NCBI GenBank assembly: GCA_963807085.1
Contig: CAWEBB010000035.1
Span: forward strand, 28,329 to 92,328
Length of the DNA: 64,000 bases
Reading direction: 5' to 3'
Source of the DNA: JACKII01 sp963807085
Lineage (GTDB): Bacteria > Pseudomonadota > Alphaproteobacteria > Bin95
Shown piece by piece: positions 30,369 through 39,675 of this stretch. Below the pieces are notes generated by a model, which searched no databases, was not told where the DNA came from, and saw only the letters and a program-made list of their open reading frames with translations. Numbering within the stretch: position 1 is the stretch's first letter; every line of letters begins with the position of its first letter. The position numbers and the translations under genes were made by a program.

Positions 30369-32298
30369 TGACCAACGGATTGACGGTGATGCTGACCGTG
30401 CCTGTATCCGTCCCGCCGTTGCCGTCGTCGACCAGGTAGGTAAAGCCGTCGCTGCCGGAGAAGCCGGCGTCGGGCGTATAGGTGAAGGAGCCGTCCGGGT
30501 TCACGGTCACCGCACCGTTGCCCGGCCCGGCATCGAGCGATGCCGTCAGACTGTCGCCTTCCTGATCGCTGTCGTTCGCGAGCAGGCCCGCGGCGGCCAC
30601 GACCGTCAGTGTCGTCCCGAAACCCGTCGCATAACTGTCCGCCGCAGCCACCGGCGCATCGTTCACCGGATTGACGGTGATGCTGACCGTGCCGGTGGCG
30701 GTGCCGCCATTGCCGTCGGCGGCCAGGTAGGTAAAGCTGTCGCTGCCGGAGAAGTCGGCATTGGGCGTGTAGCTGAACGAGCCGTCCGCATTGAGGCTCA
30801 GCGCCCCGTTCGAAACGTCGGTATCCAGCGTCACCGTCAGCGTGTCGCCATCGGGATCGCTGTCATTGGCGAGGATACCCGGTACTGCGGCCGTCAGCGT
30901 GACGTCCTCGTCCGTCGCATAGCTGTCGTCTGCGGCGACCGGCGCAGCGTTCGCACCTACCGTCACGGTTACGGTCCCGCTGGCCGTCCCGCCGTTGCCG
31001 TCGGCAACCAGGTAGGTAAAGCCGTCGCTGCCGGAGAAGCCGGCGTCGGGCGTATAGGTGAAGGAGCCGTCCGGGTTCACGGTCACCGCACCGTTGCCCG
31101 GCCCGACATCGAGCGATGCCGTCAGACTGTCGCCTTCCGGATCGCTGTCGTTCGCGAGCAGGCCCGCGGCGGCCACGACCGTCAGTGGCGCCCCGAAGCC
31201 CGTCGCATAGCTGTCCGCAGCAGCCACCGGCGCATCGTTGACGGGGGTGACGTCGACCGTCACCGTGCCTGTGGCCGTCCCGCCATTGCCGTCCGCGATA
31301 TCGTAGGTGAAGCTGTCCGCGCCGGCAAAGTCCGCTGCCGGCGTGTAGGTGATCGTGCCGTCGGGGTTGACGACCGTCGTGCCATGGGCACCGGCCGAGG
31401 CGCCGGTCACGGCCAGCGTATCGCCATCGGCGTCCGTGTCATTCGCCAGCACCGCCACCGCCACCGAGCCATCCTCGGCAACGCTCGCCACGTCGTCTGC
31501 GGCGACCGGCGCAGCGTTCGCACCTACCGTCACGGTTACGGTCCCGCTGGCCGTCCCGCCGTTGCCGTCGGCGACCAGGTAGGTAAAGCCGTCGCTGCCG
31601 GAGAAGCCGGCGTCGGGCGTATAGGTGAAGGAGCCGTCCGGGTTCACGGTCACCGCACCGTTGCCCGGCCCGACATCGAGCGATGCCGTCAGACTGTCGC
31701 CTTCCGGATCGCTGTCGTTCGCGAGCAGGCCCGCGGCGGCCACGACCGTCAGTGGCGCCCCGAAGCCCGTCGCATAACTGTCCGCAGCAGCCATCGGCGG
31801 GTTGTTCGGGTCAACAACCGGCGCTTGCGGAATCAAGCCACCGACCTTCAGGCCACCGCTGGTGTAGCGAAGCGCAATCCGCTCTCCGCCGAGATCGTCG
31901 AGGGTAAAGTTGGCGCCATTGGCGGCGAGATGAAAGGTCGTGTCGCTGATGTCGTCTCGGCCGATGCCAGGCGTGCCGATCTCCACGCCGGCGTCAAAGG
32001 CGCCACCTTGTTTCTTGTTGGTGAGGCTTCCTCTCACATTTGCGCCGTTGCCCAGGTCGTTCACGGCGTTGGCTGAGAACTTCTGGTCGGTGACCTCTGC
32101 GCCGCTGGCACTCATCCTCGGCAAAAGGGACGCGTCCGACACGTCAAAAAACACCCCCCGCAGATCGGCTTTCAAGCCGCCAACCCCCTGCGCAGCGACA
32201 GTAACTTTTAATTGAATAAAACCTGCAACCATGACCTCTTCGATGGTAATAACCGTATCGATTGGCCCAGCGACAGTGAACTGCAAGGGTTCCGACAT
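26872..32298 (-). CDS. Giant RTX polysaccharide-deacetylase protein, copy B, intact
   Basis: An 1808-residue protein predicted to leave the cell by type I secretion. Order: a unique N-terminal domain (1-165); five cadherin-like repeats of about 95 residues (170-640; LLANDSDPEGDSLTASLD, GSFTYTPDAGFSGSDGFTY); two carbohydrate-binding-like modules (641-970); a GATase-like Rossmann domain (975-1200; VYSDTTAANYYNITNYGQLF); and a polysaccharide deacetylase domain (1203-1560) with SRNDMDQSQE and EIGSHSYTHP supplying the metal-binding Asp and His residues. RTX nonapeptides follow (1665-1745; GGTGNDTLRGQGGQNTFVF), then a C-terminal secretion-signal region. ATG 32298 follows GGAGGT by 7 bp. No type I secretion ABC genes are in the window. 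It likely modifies an extracellular amino-sugar polymer. Confidence 0.9.
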   Translation of the reverse strand: MSEPLQFTVAGPIDTVITIEEVMVAGFIQLKVTVAAQGVGGLKADLRGVFFDVSDASLLPRMSASGAEVTDQKFSANAVNDLGNGANVRGSLTNKKQGGAFDAGVEIGTPGIGRDDISDTTFHLAANGANFTLDDLGGERIALRYTSGGLKVGGLIPQAPVVDPNNPPMAAADSYATGFGAPLTVVAAAGLLANDSDPEGDSLTASLDVGPGNGAVTVNPDGSFTYTPDAGFSGSDGFTYLVADGNGGTASGTVTVTVGANAAPVAADDVASVAEDGSVAVAVLANDTDADGDTLAVTGASAGAHGTTVVNPDGTITYTPAADFAGADSFTYDIADGNGGTATGTVTVDVTPVNDAPVAAADSYATGFGAPLTVVAAAGLLANDSDPEGDSLTASLDVGPGNGAVTVNPDGSFTYTPDAGFSGSDGFTYLVADGNGGTASGTVTVTVGANAAPVAADDSYATDEDVTLTAAVPGILANDSDPDGDTLTVTLDTDVSNGALSLNADGSFSYTPNADFSGSDSFTYLAADGNGGTATGTVSITVNPVNDAPVAAADSYATGFGTTLTVVAAAGLLANDSDQEGDSLTASLDAGPGNGAVTVNPDGSFTYTPDAGFSGSDGFTYLVDDGNGGTDTGTVSITVNPLVIGGKTLDGDLGEWTASMRLDGSGYGVSGYAIYGDLQGGVYTVAITTDGLSIGPNTTIWIDADLDRSTGYQIFGLTGGAEYNVNFGADGVARLYSGAAGQTLVGAVDYGLSADGATLELAIDGSLMGAPSAVRLYSDVNDSVFLPNDYALANYVVGAQAPVVIGGTTLDGVIDPAEWLGSELLFDTAPGVSPGYSLYGAIEQDATQGGVFVMAIESELAAIGPNTTIWIDADRDAATGYQIWGWAGGAEYNINIGVDGLARLYSGAAGATFVADLDFRLAADGSALEVALPQGLMAGTPSTIRVLADVNDQVFLPDSYTGANLVIQPAPAGGPVDDPQLRIGIVYSDTTAANYYNITNYGQLFMAMQNQAMQAGIPFDLLTEADLLDSANLAQYDALVFPGFSHVKSADVDTIAASLAAAQSNYGVGLIAAGNFLTNDETGAAIPGNSYARMSSLLGVTLEGSGQTNGFDLVATGAGHPILAGYANGQLVGAYGNTSYQNFIDTTGTGQVLFNQVVTTANGGTASHDAVIATQNAARNVHFGTDAIIGNNNILGEAIDWVSTDNAPDVSLLMTRGSALFYSRNDMDQSQETYDVSGQNPGIYDVMLPIIEKWYDDWGFVGSYYVNVGANPPNQLTDWTVSKPYYDAIRALESEIGSHSYTHPDDTNLLLPDTPAILALADRVDPRNPNAVDPSTLTQAEQDLLFASYRFQFETSKLIIEHELGINVVGAAVPGAPENIDATREMIRFYDYLSGGYSGTGAGYPGAFGFLTPGETGAVYMAPNMSFDFSLIGFQGMTPAQATAAWLDEYAAITANATAPIIAFPWHDYGPTTWNIGGNETYTLQMFETVIGQAAADGAEFVTGIDLADRIASFGASSLTTSRSGSVLTASVTSSDAGQFALDVSSEGKIASVTDWYAYDDNSVFLPRSGGTFDIALGATPADLTHINDLGQRNDLILLSGNGADLNFDFAGQSDVQIDLQTQGSQTVAVTGADSARFAADGDLVLSFNAGGQHSVALDMATATAALSGGAANDILIGGTGNDTIRGQGGNDLLLGRVGDDILEGGLGDDRLEGGTGNDTLRGQGGQNTFVFRGGDGADAVDDFVAGADMLEFWDVGYTLATDVLGGFSDSAGGATLSYTGGSVQLSGVSVAQLDVNDIFVIDPLQIV
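30370..31800 (-). repeat. Five tandem cadherin-like (VCBS-type) repeats in RTX copy B
   Basis: About 280-bp units encode NPDGSFTYTPDAGFSGSDGF-type domains. Units 1 and 3 are almost identical in DNA and unit 5 is close; units 2 and 4 are diverged. These occupy the place held by extra carbohydrate-binding-like modules in copy A. Confidence 0.88.
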
Positions 32299-32445
32299 CT
32301 CGGACCTCCATACTATAGTAGTTAGTACGCACCAAAGCTATTTTATTGCGCTTCAGATGTAGATGTGAAGCGCATGTTTACGGCGGGAGCGGCGGGAAGC
32401 GGCGACGCTGGCCAAGGTGGAGCCTGCGGCCGTGGAGCAGGTCAA

Positions 32446-32780
32446 GACATCAGCCCGCTGCTGCGTGCCGCCCTGTTCGCGACGGCCGCCGCAACGCTGT
32501 TCTTCAGTATCACGTCGATCCTGATCCGCCACGTCTCGGCGGAGCTGCATCCCCTGGAAATCGTCTTTTTTCGCAACCTGCTTGCGCTCGTCTGGATGAC
32601 TTCCTGGCTGCTGAAGGTGGGGACCGCCGGCATGAAGACGGAGCGTATGGGCTTGTTCGGGCTGCGCGCGGCGCTCGGCATGACCAACGGCTTTTGCGCA
32701 CTCATCCTCGTCACGATTTCGGACGCGACGGTCCTCAGCTTCCTACCGCCGATCTTCGCGACGGTCGGCGCGGCCCCTTG
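32446..32780 (+). pseudogene. EamA/DMT-family permease, N-terminal fragment
   Basis: The frame from about 32446 reads SPLLRAALFATAAATLFFSI, then ILIRHVSAELHPLEIVFFRN, LLALVWMTSWLL and RAALGMTNGFCALILVTISD, the first membrane segments of a DMT exporter. It ends abruptly after PPIFATVGAA, where the sequence changes to the complement of an RTX gene 5' end. About a third of the usual 300 residues remain. Confidence 0.7.
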
Positions 32781-32901
32781 GCCTAGATCCCCATCAAGCT
32801 TCTTTCCGCCGACGAAGACGTTCATCGAATTGTAACCGTTCGGCATGAAGTGATCCGGGAGCTCAACGCCCTGTCCATAAGCCATCCGTCAATTTTCGGC
32901 A
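32781..32901 (-). pseudogene. Third RTX gene remnant (5' end only)
   Basis: On the minus strand, ATG 32901 begins MPKIDG, matching the start of RTX copy A (MPTIDG), and its upstream flank matches that of copy A. After a frame change, VGGKKLDGDLGQ matches the module junction (IGGKTLDGDLGE). Everything downstream is lost at the junction with the DMT permease fragment. Confidence 0.6.
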
Positions 32902-33071
32902 TGTCCGTTGACCTTCCTTTCGGCAGAATACGCCATTCCACACGTAGGCTGCCCTATCCCTGCCTGCCGCGGCAACTAATCTTGTGGAGAGTTAGCCCAA
33001 ATAGCCACGCGGCACAGCTGGCAGGTTGCTGAGGAAGGTTTTCGTTCTTTGGCGCGCATCGTGATTATGGG

Positions 33072-34054
33072 ATGGCCCGCCCCTCTCCGGAGCAATCGTT
33101 TAGATTGCTTCTGTTTCGAGCGAGAGAGGAACGGAGCGATGTCGATATCTGTGCTTGGAATTGATCTTGGCAAGAATGTTTGCAGCCTCGTCGGGTTGGA
33201 TGAGGCTGGCGCTGTCGTCATGCGCCGGCGCCTTGTCGTGATGGCGTTGTGGAGTTTGTCGGCAAGTTCTCCCCTGTATTGTGGCGATGGAAGCATGCTG
33301 CGGGGCGCACCATCTTGGGCGCGAGCTTGAGGCCGCGGGCCACACGATCCAGCTGATGTCGCCGGAATATGTTCGGCCCTATGTAAAGGCGAACAAGAAC
33401 GACGACCGGGATGCCGAAGCGATCGCGGAGGCGGCGACCCGACCGACGATGCGGTTCGTGCCGGTCAAGAGCGAGACACAATCGGACATCCAGGCGTTGC
33501 ATCGGGCGCGCTCGCGATTGGTGGCAGAACGCACGGCGCTGATCAATCACTTGCGGGCTCTGCTACTTGAGCGCGGCATCGTGGTGGCGCAGGGGCGGCG
33601 CAAGCTGGAGGACGCGCTTGGTGTCATCGCCGATGAGGACGACGATCGCCTGTCGCCGCGCATACGGCTTCTGGTAGAGGATTTACGCGCCGAATGGCGC
33701 GGGCTCGACCAGCGGATCGCCGCTTTCGATGCAGAGTTCGCGGCAATGGCACGCGAGGATGAAGCGGCTCGCCGCCTTCAACAATCCCCGGGATAGGAGT
33801 GATCAATGCCACCGCGCTTGTTGCTGCCATCGGCGACGCACAGAGCTTCGGGCGCAGTCGTGACCTTGGCCTGACAGTCGAACGGCAGCCTCGAAACCTG
33901 GAACAATGAACGGTCGCTCGAGACCGGTGTGATTATGAGGACGAGGCTGCGCGGATCTCCGTCTTGGCCGGGGCATGACCCCGAGACCGGATACGTTGAC
34001 GCAGATTGGCCAGAGCAATCTTCAAAAACACCCTTGCAGACGGGGCCGGGCCAT
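33072..34054 (+). mobile_element. IS110-family (IS1111-type) element, copy 2, internally deleted
   Basis: Its ends ATGGCCCGCCCC (33072-33083) and GGGGCCGGGCCAT (34042-34054) match copies 1 and 3. It is about 370 bp shorter than copy 1: the transposase C-terminus and the start of the right end are missing, with the join at about 33865. Confidence 0.75.
33139..33865 (+). pseudogene. IS110-type transposase, frameshifted and truncated
   Basis: It starts with VLGIDLGKNVCSLVGLDEAG. A frame change near 33230 is followed by AMEACCGAHHLGRELEA, VKANKNDDRDAEAIAEAATR and EWRGLDQRIAAFDAEFAAMA. A second frame change near 33787 leads to GVINATALVAAIGDAQSFGR, after which the catalytic C-terminus is deleted. 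It is close to copy 1 in sequence and cannot be active. Confidence 0.85.
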
Positions 34055-34089
34055 ACGTTCCCTTTTCACGGCTCAAGGGAGAGAGAGCG

Positions 34090-34867
34090 ATGCGCGGCCG
34101 CGACAACCGGGACGAGGGAATGTTCAGCTATGTGCGGCTGGAAGAGCGGGTGCCCCCCGATCATCCCCTGCGCGGGATCCGTGCATAAACGGATGAAGTT
34201 ATGGCCTCGTTGCATGGGCGATTCGACAGGCTCTATTCGACCCAAGGGCGGCTCTCGCCCCCCCGAGCGCCTGCAGCGGGCGACGCTGTTGCAGGCGCTG
34301 TTCTCGGTGCCCTCGGAGCGGATGCTGATGGAGCAGATCGACCATAACTGTTCCGCTGGTTTGTCGGGTTGCCGATGGACGCGCCCGCCGCCCGTCTGGT
34401 ATCCGACGGTGTTCATCAAGAACCGGGACCGGCTCTTGGAAGCCGGTGTTGCGCGGGATTTCCTGGCTGCGCTGATCGCGCTTCCGAAGATGAGGCGGCT
34501 GCTGTCGGACGCGCAATTCACCGTGGCCTGTGACGTGGCGGATTTTGTCGGCGACCTGCGCCGGCGCCGGGTGACGCCGCACACCGCGGTCAACTGCGCC
34601 CGAACCAAGGCCGGCAAGACCCGCAAAACCACCATCGACGGGCGCGCCACCCGCCATCCGGGCCATGTCGTCAGCCAACGCATCCGCAAACGGGTTGGGC
34701 AAATCTTCGGCTGGATCAAGACACAGGCGGGCTACGGCAAGGTCAAGGTGCGGGGCCGGCACAAGGCCGAGGCCGCCTTCACCTTTGCCGCCGCTGCCAA
34801 CAATCTGCTCCGCATCCCGAAACTGCGAGCCACAGACGCCGAGCCTATCCGCGCACAGGTCTCCTGA
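34090..34867 (+). pseudogene. IS5/IS1182-like transposase, frameshifted with large internal deletion
   Basis: The start reads MRGRDNRDEGMFSYVRLEER and VPPDHPLRGIRA. After frame changes come PPERLQRATLLQALFSVPSE and VFIKNRDRLLEAGVARDFLA. A deletion then joins this to the C-terminal part (VSQRIRKRVGQIFGWIKTQ, ending in FTFAAAANNLLRIPKL). The central catalytic region is lost. It abuts the right end of the IS110-type element. Confidence 0.8.
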
Positions 34868-34871
34868 AGCC

Positions 34872-35420
34872 TTATGGGTCGAGGCCCTGCACACCCTCGG
34901 GCAAGGCGACTTCGAATACATTCAGGGTCATAGAGACGAGCGTGTAATACCCGCTGATGCCCACCAGATCCACGACGCCGCGCTCACCAAACAAATCTAA
35001 CGCTCGCTGGTAGCTCGCGTCGCCGACCATCTTTTCGTGGTGCAGTTCGGTGCAGAAGTCGTAAACCGCCGCCTCGTCCTCCTGCATGGAAGCGGGGCGC
35101 TCCCTGGCGGCGATCGCATCGATGATGGCATCCGAGAGGCCGCCTTTGCGCGCCAGTTGGGCATGGGCATACCACTCGTATTGCGCGGTCCAATAGCGCG
35201 CGCAGATTATGATCGCCAGTTCCGCCAGGCGCGGTTCGAACGAAGTGTTGAAGCGGACATATTCTCCCAACTTCTGGCCGCGGTCGGCGAGTTCCGGCGA
35301 GCGAATCCAGGCAGGGAACGGGCCGCGGGCGCCGCCCCTCGGACCCGACTTGATCGCCTCCAGGATCTCTTTCTGTTGCGGACTGAGAGAAAGCGACTCA
35401 ATCGGTTGCAATCGCACCAT
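34872..35420 (-). CDS. Carboxymuconolactone decarboxylase (AhpD-like) family protein
   Basis: A 182-residue protein of the CMD/AhpD alpha-helical fold. Recognisable are GPFPAWIRSPELADRGQKLG, FNTSFEPRLAELAIIICARY, WYAHAQLARKGGLSDAIIDA and GYYTLVSMTLNVFEVALPEG. The CxxC pair of peroxidase-type AhpD is absent, so redox activity is unlikely. ATG 35420 follows a GGGG site; longer in-frame starts lack one. It stands alone between an IS remnant and the Liv operon; its substrate is unknown. Confidence 0.85.
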   Translation of the reverse strand: MVRLQPIESLSLSPQQKEILEAIKSGPRGGARGPFPAWIRSPELADRGQKLGEYVRFNTSFEPRLAELAIIICARYWTAQYEWYAHAQLARKGGLSDAIIDAIAARERPASMQEDEAAVYDFCTELHHEKMVGDASYQRALDLFGERGVVDLVGISGYYTLVSMTLNVFEVALPEGVQGLDP

Positions 35421-36223
35421 AGAATTACCCCTTTTGCGATAGTGGCGAATCGAAGCAATAACAGATATTATATAATCACGAAGCGCAACCGTGGTTCTGC
35501 GTTGGTTGAGGCGCCGCCACGGTGGAATGGCTAGTGGTCTAAGCGAAACGCCTGCTATTGCAACCGTCTCGTGCATCAGCCCACTATCTCGATGATTCGA
35601 TGGTTCGATGCCAACGGAGGAATGCCATCTGTTGGCATTGAACCACCAGAAGGAAAGCAGCCGTATTAAACAAAGCTGCAGCAAAGTTTTTTCGGAGAGA
35701 TCGCATGCAGAAACCACGCTACAAATCGATAGCCCACCGGCTCACCGCTCAACAACTGGCACTTATTGCCGTCGGGAGCAGTGTTCTTACTTGGGGAACC
35801 ATTCTACACCTGCTTTTAATATAAGAAGCCTTATAGGATACCTAATCCGGCGGCGCATTTACTTTTGTAGAACACCGGAACGCCCCGGCCGGCGCACGCC
35901 GGGGGCGGAGGGGGCAGGTCGCAGGCGATAGACAGTCGCCCTCGGTCTGCTGAAAGCCGCGTGAGACCGCCGCAATTCAGATTACCGGCTGCGGAACACC
36001 AATTCGTCGCGGTACTATCGCGGATGTGAGCCCGGGTTTCTTCGTTGCGCGCCTGGCGCCTTTCCGTTACGAAAGTATTAATGGGAAGAGGCGGCAGACA
36101 AAGTATGCTTCTCCTATGACTTGAGGTTTGGTTTGGGAGGGTATCCCCCTTGATAGCGGTTGCTCGGGCACATTCCATGCGCCAGGCCCAGGTGTGTGTC
36201 TGTCGGCAGAAAGGTTGCTGCTG
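35421..36223. other. 800-bp intergenic region upstream of the Liv operon
   Basis: No gene is recognised. It is noticeably more AT-rich around 35640-35870 and probably carries the promoter and regulatory sites of the Liv operon. A GC-rich hairpin (CCCCGGC...GCCGGGG, about 35882-35903) is visible. Frames through the region look random. Confidence 0.5.
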
Positions 36224-36987
36224 ATGGCGCTGTTAGAGGTCGAGAACGTGGTCGTCCGCTTCGGCGGCATCGTGGCGCTGGACGGCGTAACCTTTGATAT
36301 TCCTGAGGGCAAAATTGTCGGTTTGATCGGCCCAAACGGCGCCGGCAAGACGACGCTTTTCAACTGCCTCTCCCGCCTATACACGCCCGACGAGGGCGAT
36401 GTGCGTTTCGAGGGGAAGTCCCTTCTGGGGTTGTCGGCAGACAAGATCGCCGCGCTCGGCATCGGCCGAACCTTCCAGAACCTGGCCCTGTTCCCGACGC
36501 TCTCGGTGCTGAACAACGTGATGATCGGCGGCCATTGCCGCACCAAGAGCGGGTTCGTCGCCAACGCCTTTCGCCTGCCGTCGGTGCGGCGCGAGGAAGG
36601 CGAGTTGATGGAACGGGCCTTGGAGCTGATCGAGTTCATGGAACTTGCCGATGTGGTCCATACGCCGGTCGGTTCCCTGCCGTTCCCCTATCAAAAGCGG
36701 GTGGAGATGGCGCGCGCGCTCGCCAGTCAGCCGAACCTGCTGCTGCTGGATGAACCCGCAGGCGGCCTCAACCATGAAGAACTCGATCACTTGCGCAAGC
36801 AGATCCAGGCGGTGCGCAGCGAGCGCGGCATCACCGTGCTGCTGGTGGAGCATCATATGAGCCTGGTGATGCAGGTTTCGGACAAGGTGGTCGCCATCGA
36901 CTTCGGCCGCAAGATCGCCGACGGCACGCCGCAGGAGGTGCAACAGGACCCGAAGGTCATCGAGGCATATCTGGGGACAGTGGACTG

Positions 36988-36988
<1 letters not shown>
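36224..36988 (+). CDS. livG: Branched-chain amino acid-type ABC importer, ATP-binding protein LivG
   Basis: A 254-residue ATPase. Walker A is GPNGAGKTT near residue 37, followed by the LivG-typical GRTFQNLALFPTLSVLNNVM. The signature region is LPFPYQKRVEMARALA, a non-canonical form of LSGGQ. Walker B is LLLLDEPAGGL, and the family C-terminus is VIEAYLG. ATG 36224 gives the usual start; the longer frame from 36128 has no family match. It overlaps livF by one base. The frame is intact. Confidence 0.93.
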
Positions 36989-37698
<710 letters not shown>

Positions 37699-37709
37699 GG
37701 GCGGCGACG

Positions 37710-38585
37710 ATGGACTTATTTCTTCAGCTAACCCTGGCGGGGCTTGCGATCGGCTCGATCTATTCGTGCGTCGCCCTTGCCGTGGTGATGATTTATCAGG
37801 CGACGGACCATTTTAACTTCGCTCAGGGCGAAATGGCGATGTTCTCGACCTTCATCGCCTGGACCTTTCTGGGGTTCGGCATGCCGGTCTGGGTGGCGGC
37901 GGCATTGGCTGTTGCCGTCTCGTTCCTTGCCGGCATCGTGATCGAGCGCGTCATCATCAAGCCGGTGGAAAATGCGCCGATCCTGAACCAGATCGTCGTC
38001 TTCATCGCCTTGCTGATGGTCCTGAACAACGTGGCCGGCTGGATTTGGGAATTCACGATCAAACCCTTCCCAAGCCTGTTCCCGGACGATCTCGGCTTCC
38101 ATTCGGACCTGATTGGCCCACACCATATTGGCGTGATCGCGCTGACCCTGCTGGTTCTGTTCGCCATTTTTTGCTTCTTCCGCTTCACCCGCGTCGGCCT
38201 CGCCATGCGTGCGGCGGCCGCGAACCCGGATTCTGCCCGCCTTGTTGGCGTATCGGTCGGTTGGATGCTGGCGCTGGGCTGGGGCCTCGCGGCGGCGATT
38301 GGCGCCATCGGCGGCATCTTAGTGGCGCCGATCGTCTATCTGGAGCCGAACATGATGCTGGGCGTGCTGCTCTATGGCTTTGCCGGCGCCCTTTTGGGCG
38401 GCGTCTCCAGCCCGGGCGGTGCGGTTTTGGGCGGGTTGATCGTGGGTGTGTTGGAAAACTGGGCCGGCCAATACGTGCCGGGCGGCAGCGAGTTGAAACT
38501 CACCTTCGCGCTGATCTTGATCATCGTCGTGCTGATGTTCAAGCCGACCGGTCTTTTCGGCCGCACCGTTATCAAAAGGGTTTAG
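37710..38585 (+). CDS. livH: Branched-chain amino acid-type ABC importer, permease LivH
   Basis: A 291-residue permease with about eight membrane segments. Typical features are GLAIGSIYSCVALAVVMIYQ and FNFAQGEMAMFSTFIAW at the start, the cytoplasmic loop FTRVGLAMRAAAANPDSARL contacting the ATPases, and GALLGGVSSPGGAVLGGLIV. It starts 11 bp after livF. Confidence 0.93.
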   Translation: MDLFLQLTLAGLAIGSIYSCVALAVVMIYQATDHFNFAQGEMAMFSTFIAWTFLGFGMPVWVAAALAVAVSFLAGIVIERVIIKPVENAPILNQIVVFIALLMVLNNVAGWIWEFTIKPFPSLFPDDLGFHSDLIGPHHIGVIALTLLVLFAIFCFFRFTRVGLAMRAAAANPDSARLVGVSVGWMLALGWGLAAAIGAIGGILVAPIVYLEPNMMLGVLLYGFAGALLGGVSSPGGAVLGGLIVGVLENWAGQYVPGGSELKLTFALILIIVVLMFKPTGLFGRTVIKRV

Positions 38586-38592
38586 CTGGATC

Positions 38593-39579
38593 ATGTCGCG
38601 TCCCAATCCCATCACTCCGGCGCTGTTGATCGGCTTTCTGACTGTAGTCGCCCTCGGCATCGCCCTGCCCTATCTGGTTTCAGACTTCACCACCTATCAA
38701 CTCACCCTGGCGCTGGCCTATGGGGTGGCGATGCTGGGACTGAACGTTCTGACCGGCTACAATGGCCAATTCTCGGTCGGCCACAGCGCCTTTTTCGCGG
38801 TGGGCGCCTATACCGCCGCGATAATGATCGAGCATTTCGGCCTGTCGGCCTATTCCGCGATCGTGATCGCAGCCGCCGTTTCGTTCCTGTTCGGCTTCCT
38901 GTTCGGCTTCCCCGCCTTGCGGCTCGAGGGCCTGTATCTGGCGCTGGCGACCTTTGCCCTTGCCGTGGCCACGCCACAGTTGCTGAAGTTCGATGCCTTT
39001 GAGGAATGGACCGGCGGCGTCCAGGGCATCTATGTACCGAAGCCGGAGCCGATCCTTGCAGGCTGGAGCCAAGACCAGTCGCTCTACTACGTGGCTCTGG
39101 CGATCATGGTGTTCCTGATGGTCATCACCTGGTGCATTCTGCATAGCCGTTCCGGCCGCGCGATGATGGCAATCCGCGACAACCCGATTGCGGCAACGAC
39201 CATGGGCGTCAACCTGCCGCTCGTGAAAACGACCACCTTCGGCATCAGCGCCATGTATGCCGGCATCGGCGGCGCGCTCTTCACCTATGCGAGCTCGTTC
39301 GCCTCACCGGACGCGTTCAACTTTTTCATCGCGGTGTACATTTTGGTAGGCTCGGTCGTCGGTGGGATCGTATCGATTCCCGGCGCCATTTTCGGCGGAG
39401 TTTTCATCGTGATGATGCCCAACGTCGCCCAGGATCTGCGCTTGGCCTATGGCTGGCTGCCACCGCCATGGGCGATTTTCGGCATCCTCCTGATCCTGCT
39501 AATCTACTTCGTTCCCTTCGGCATCTGGGGAGCGATCGAACGGGTGTTTGCATGGACAAAGCGCCGAACAGCAGGATAA
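38593..39579 (+). CDS. livM: Branched-chain amino acid-type ABC importer, permease LivM
   Basis: A 328-residue permease paired with LivH. Features are LNVLTGYNGQFSVGHSAFFA, GLYLALATFALAVATPQLL, the ATPase-contact loop SRSGRAMMAIRDNPIAATTM, and GSVVGGIVSIPGAIFGGVFI. ATG 38593 is 8 bp after livH. The frame is intact and the length is normal. Confidence 0.93.
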   Translation: MSRPNPITPALLIGFLTVVALGIALPYLVSDFTTYQLTLALAYGVAMLGLNVLTGYNGQFSVGHSAFFAVGAYTAAIMIEHFGLSAYSAIVIAAAVSFLFGFLFGFPALRLEGLYLALATFALAVATPQLLKFDAFEEWTGGVQGIYVPKPEPILAGWSQDQSLYYVALAIMVFLMVITWCILHSRSGRAMMAIRDNPIAATTMGVNLPLVKTTTFGISAMYAGIGGALFTYASSFASPDAFNFFIAVYILVGSVVGGIVSIPGAIFGGVFIVMMPNVAQDLRLAYGWLPPPWAIFGILLILLIYFVPFGIWGAIERVFAWTKRRTAG

Positions 39580-39675
39580 AGTTTGCGTAGGCGGGGCTTC
39601 GCCAAGAGCCCTGGACCCGAAAAACAAGCCTGTAAAAAAGGTTTGCTGCCATAAACCAACAAAGGGAGTCCCTCG

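Noticed and set aside
20323..32298. Plus-strand frames of about 256 codons inside both RTX copies (20749-21519, 28753-29523)
   Set aside because: They are antisense to well-supported domains, are duplicated only because the DNA is duplicated, and have no recognisable family or start signals.
35878..35910. GC-rich hairpin CCCCGGC...GCCGGGG considered as a terminator
   Set aside because: It has no T tract on either strand and no gene end nearby that would need it.
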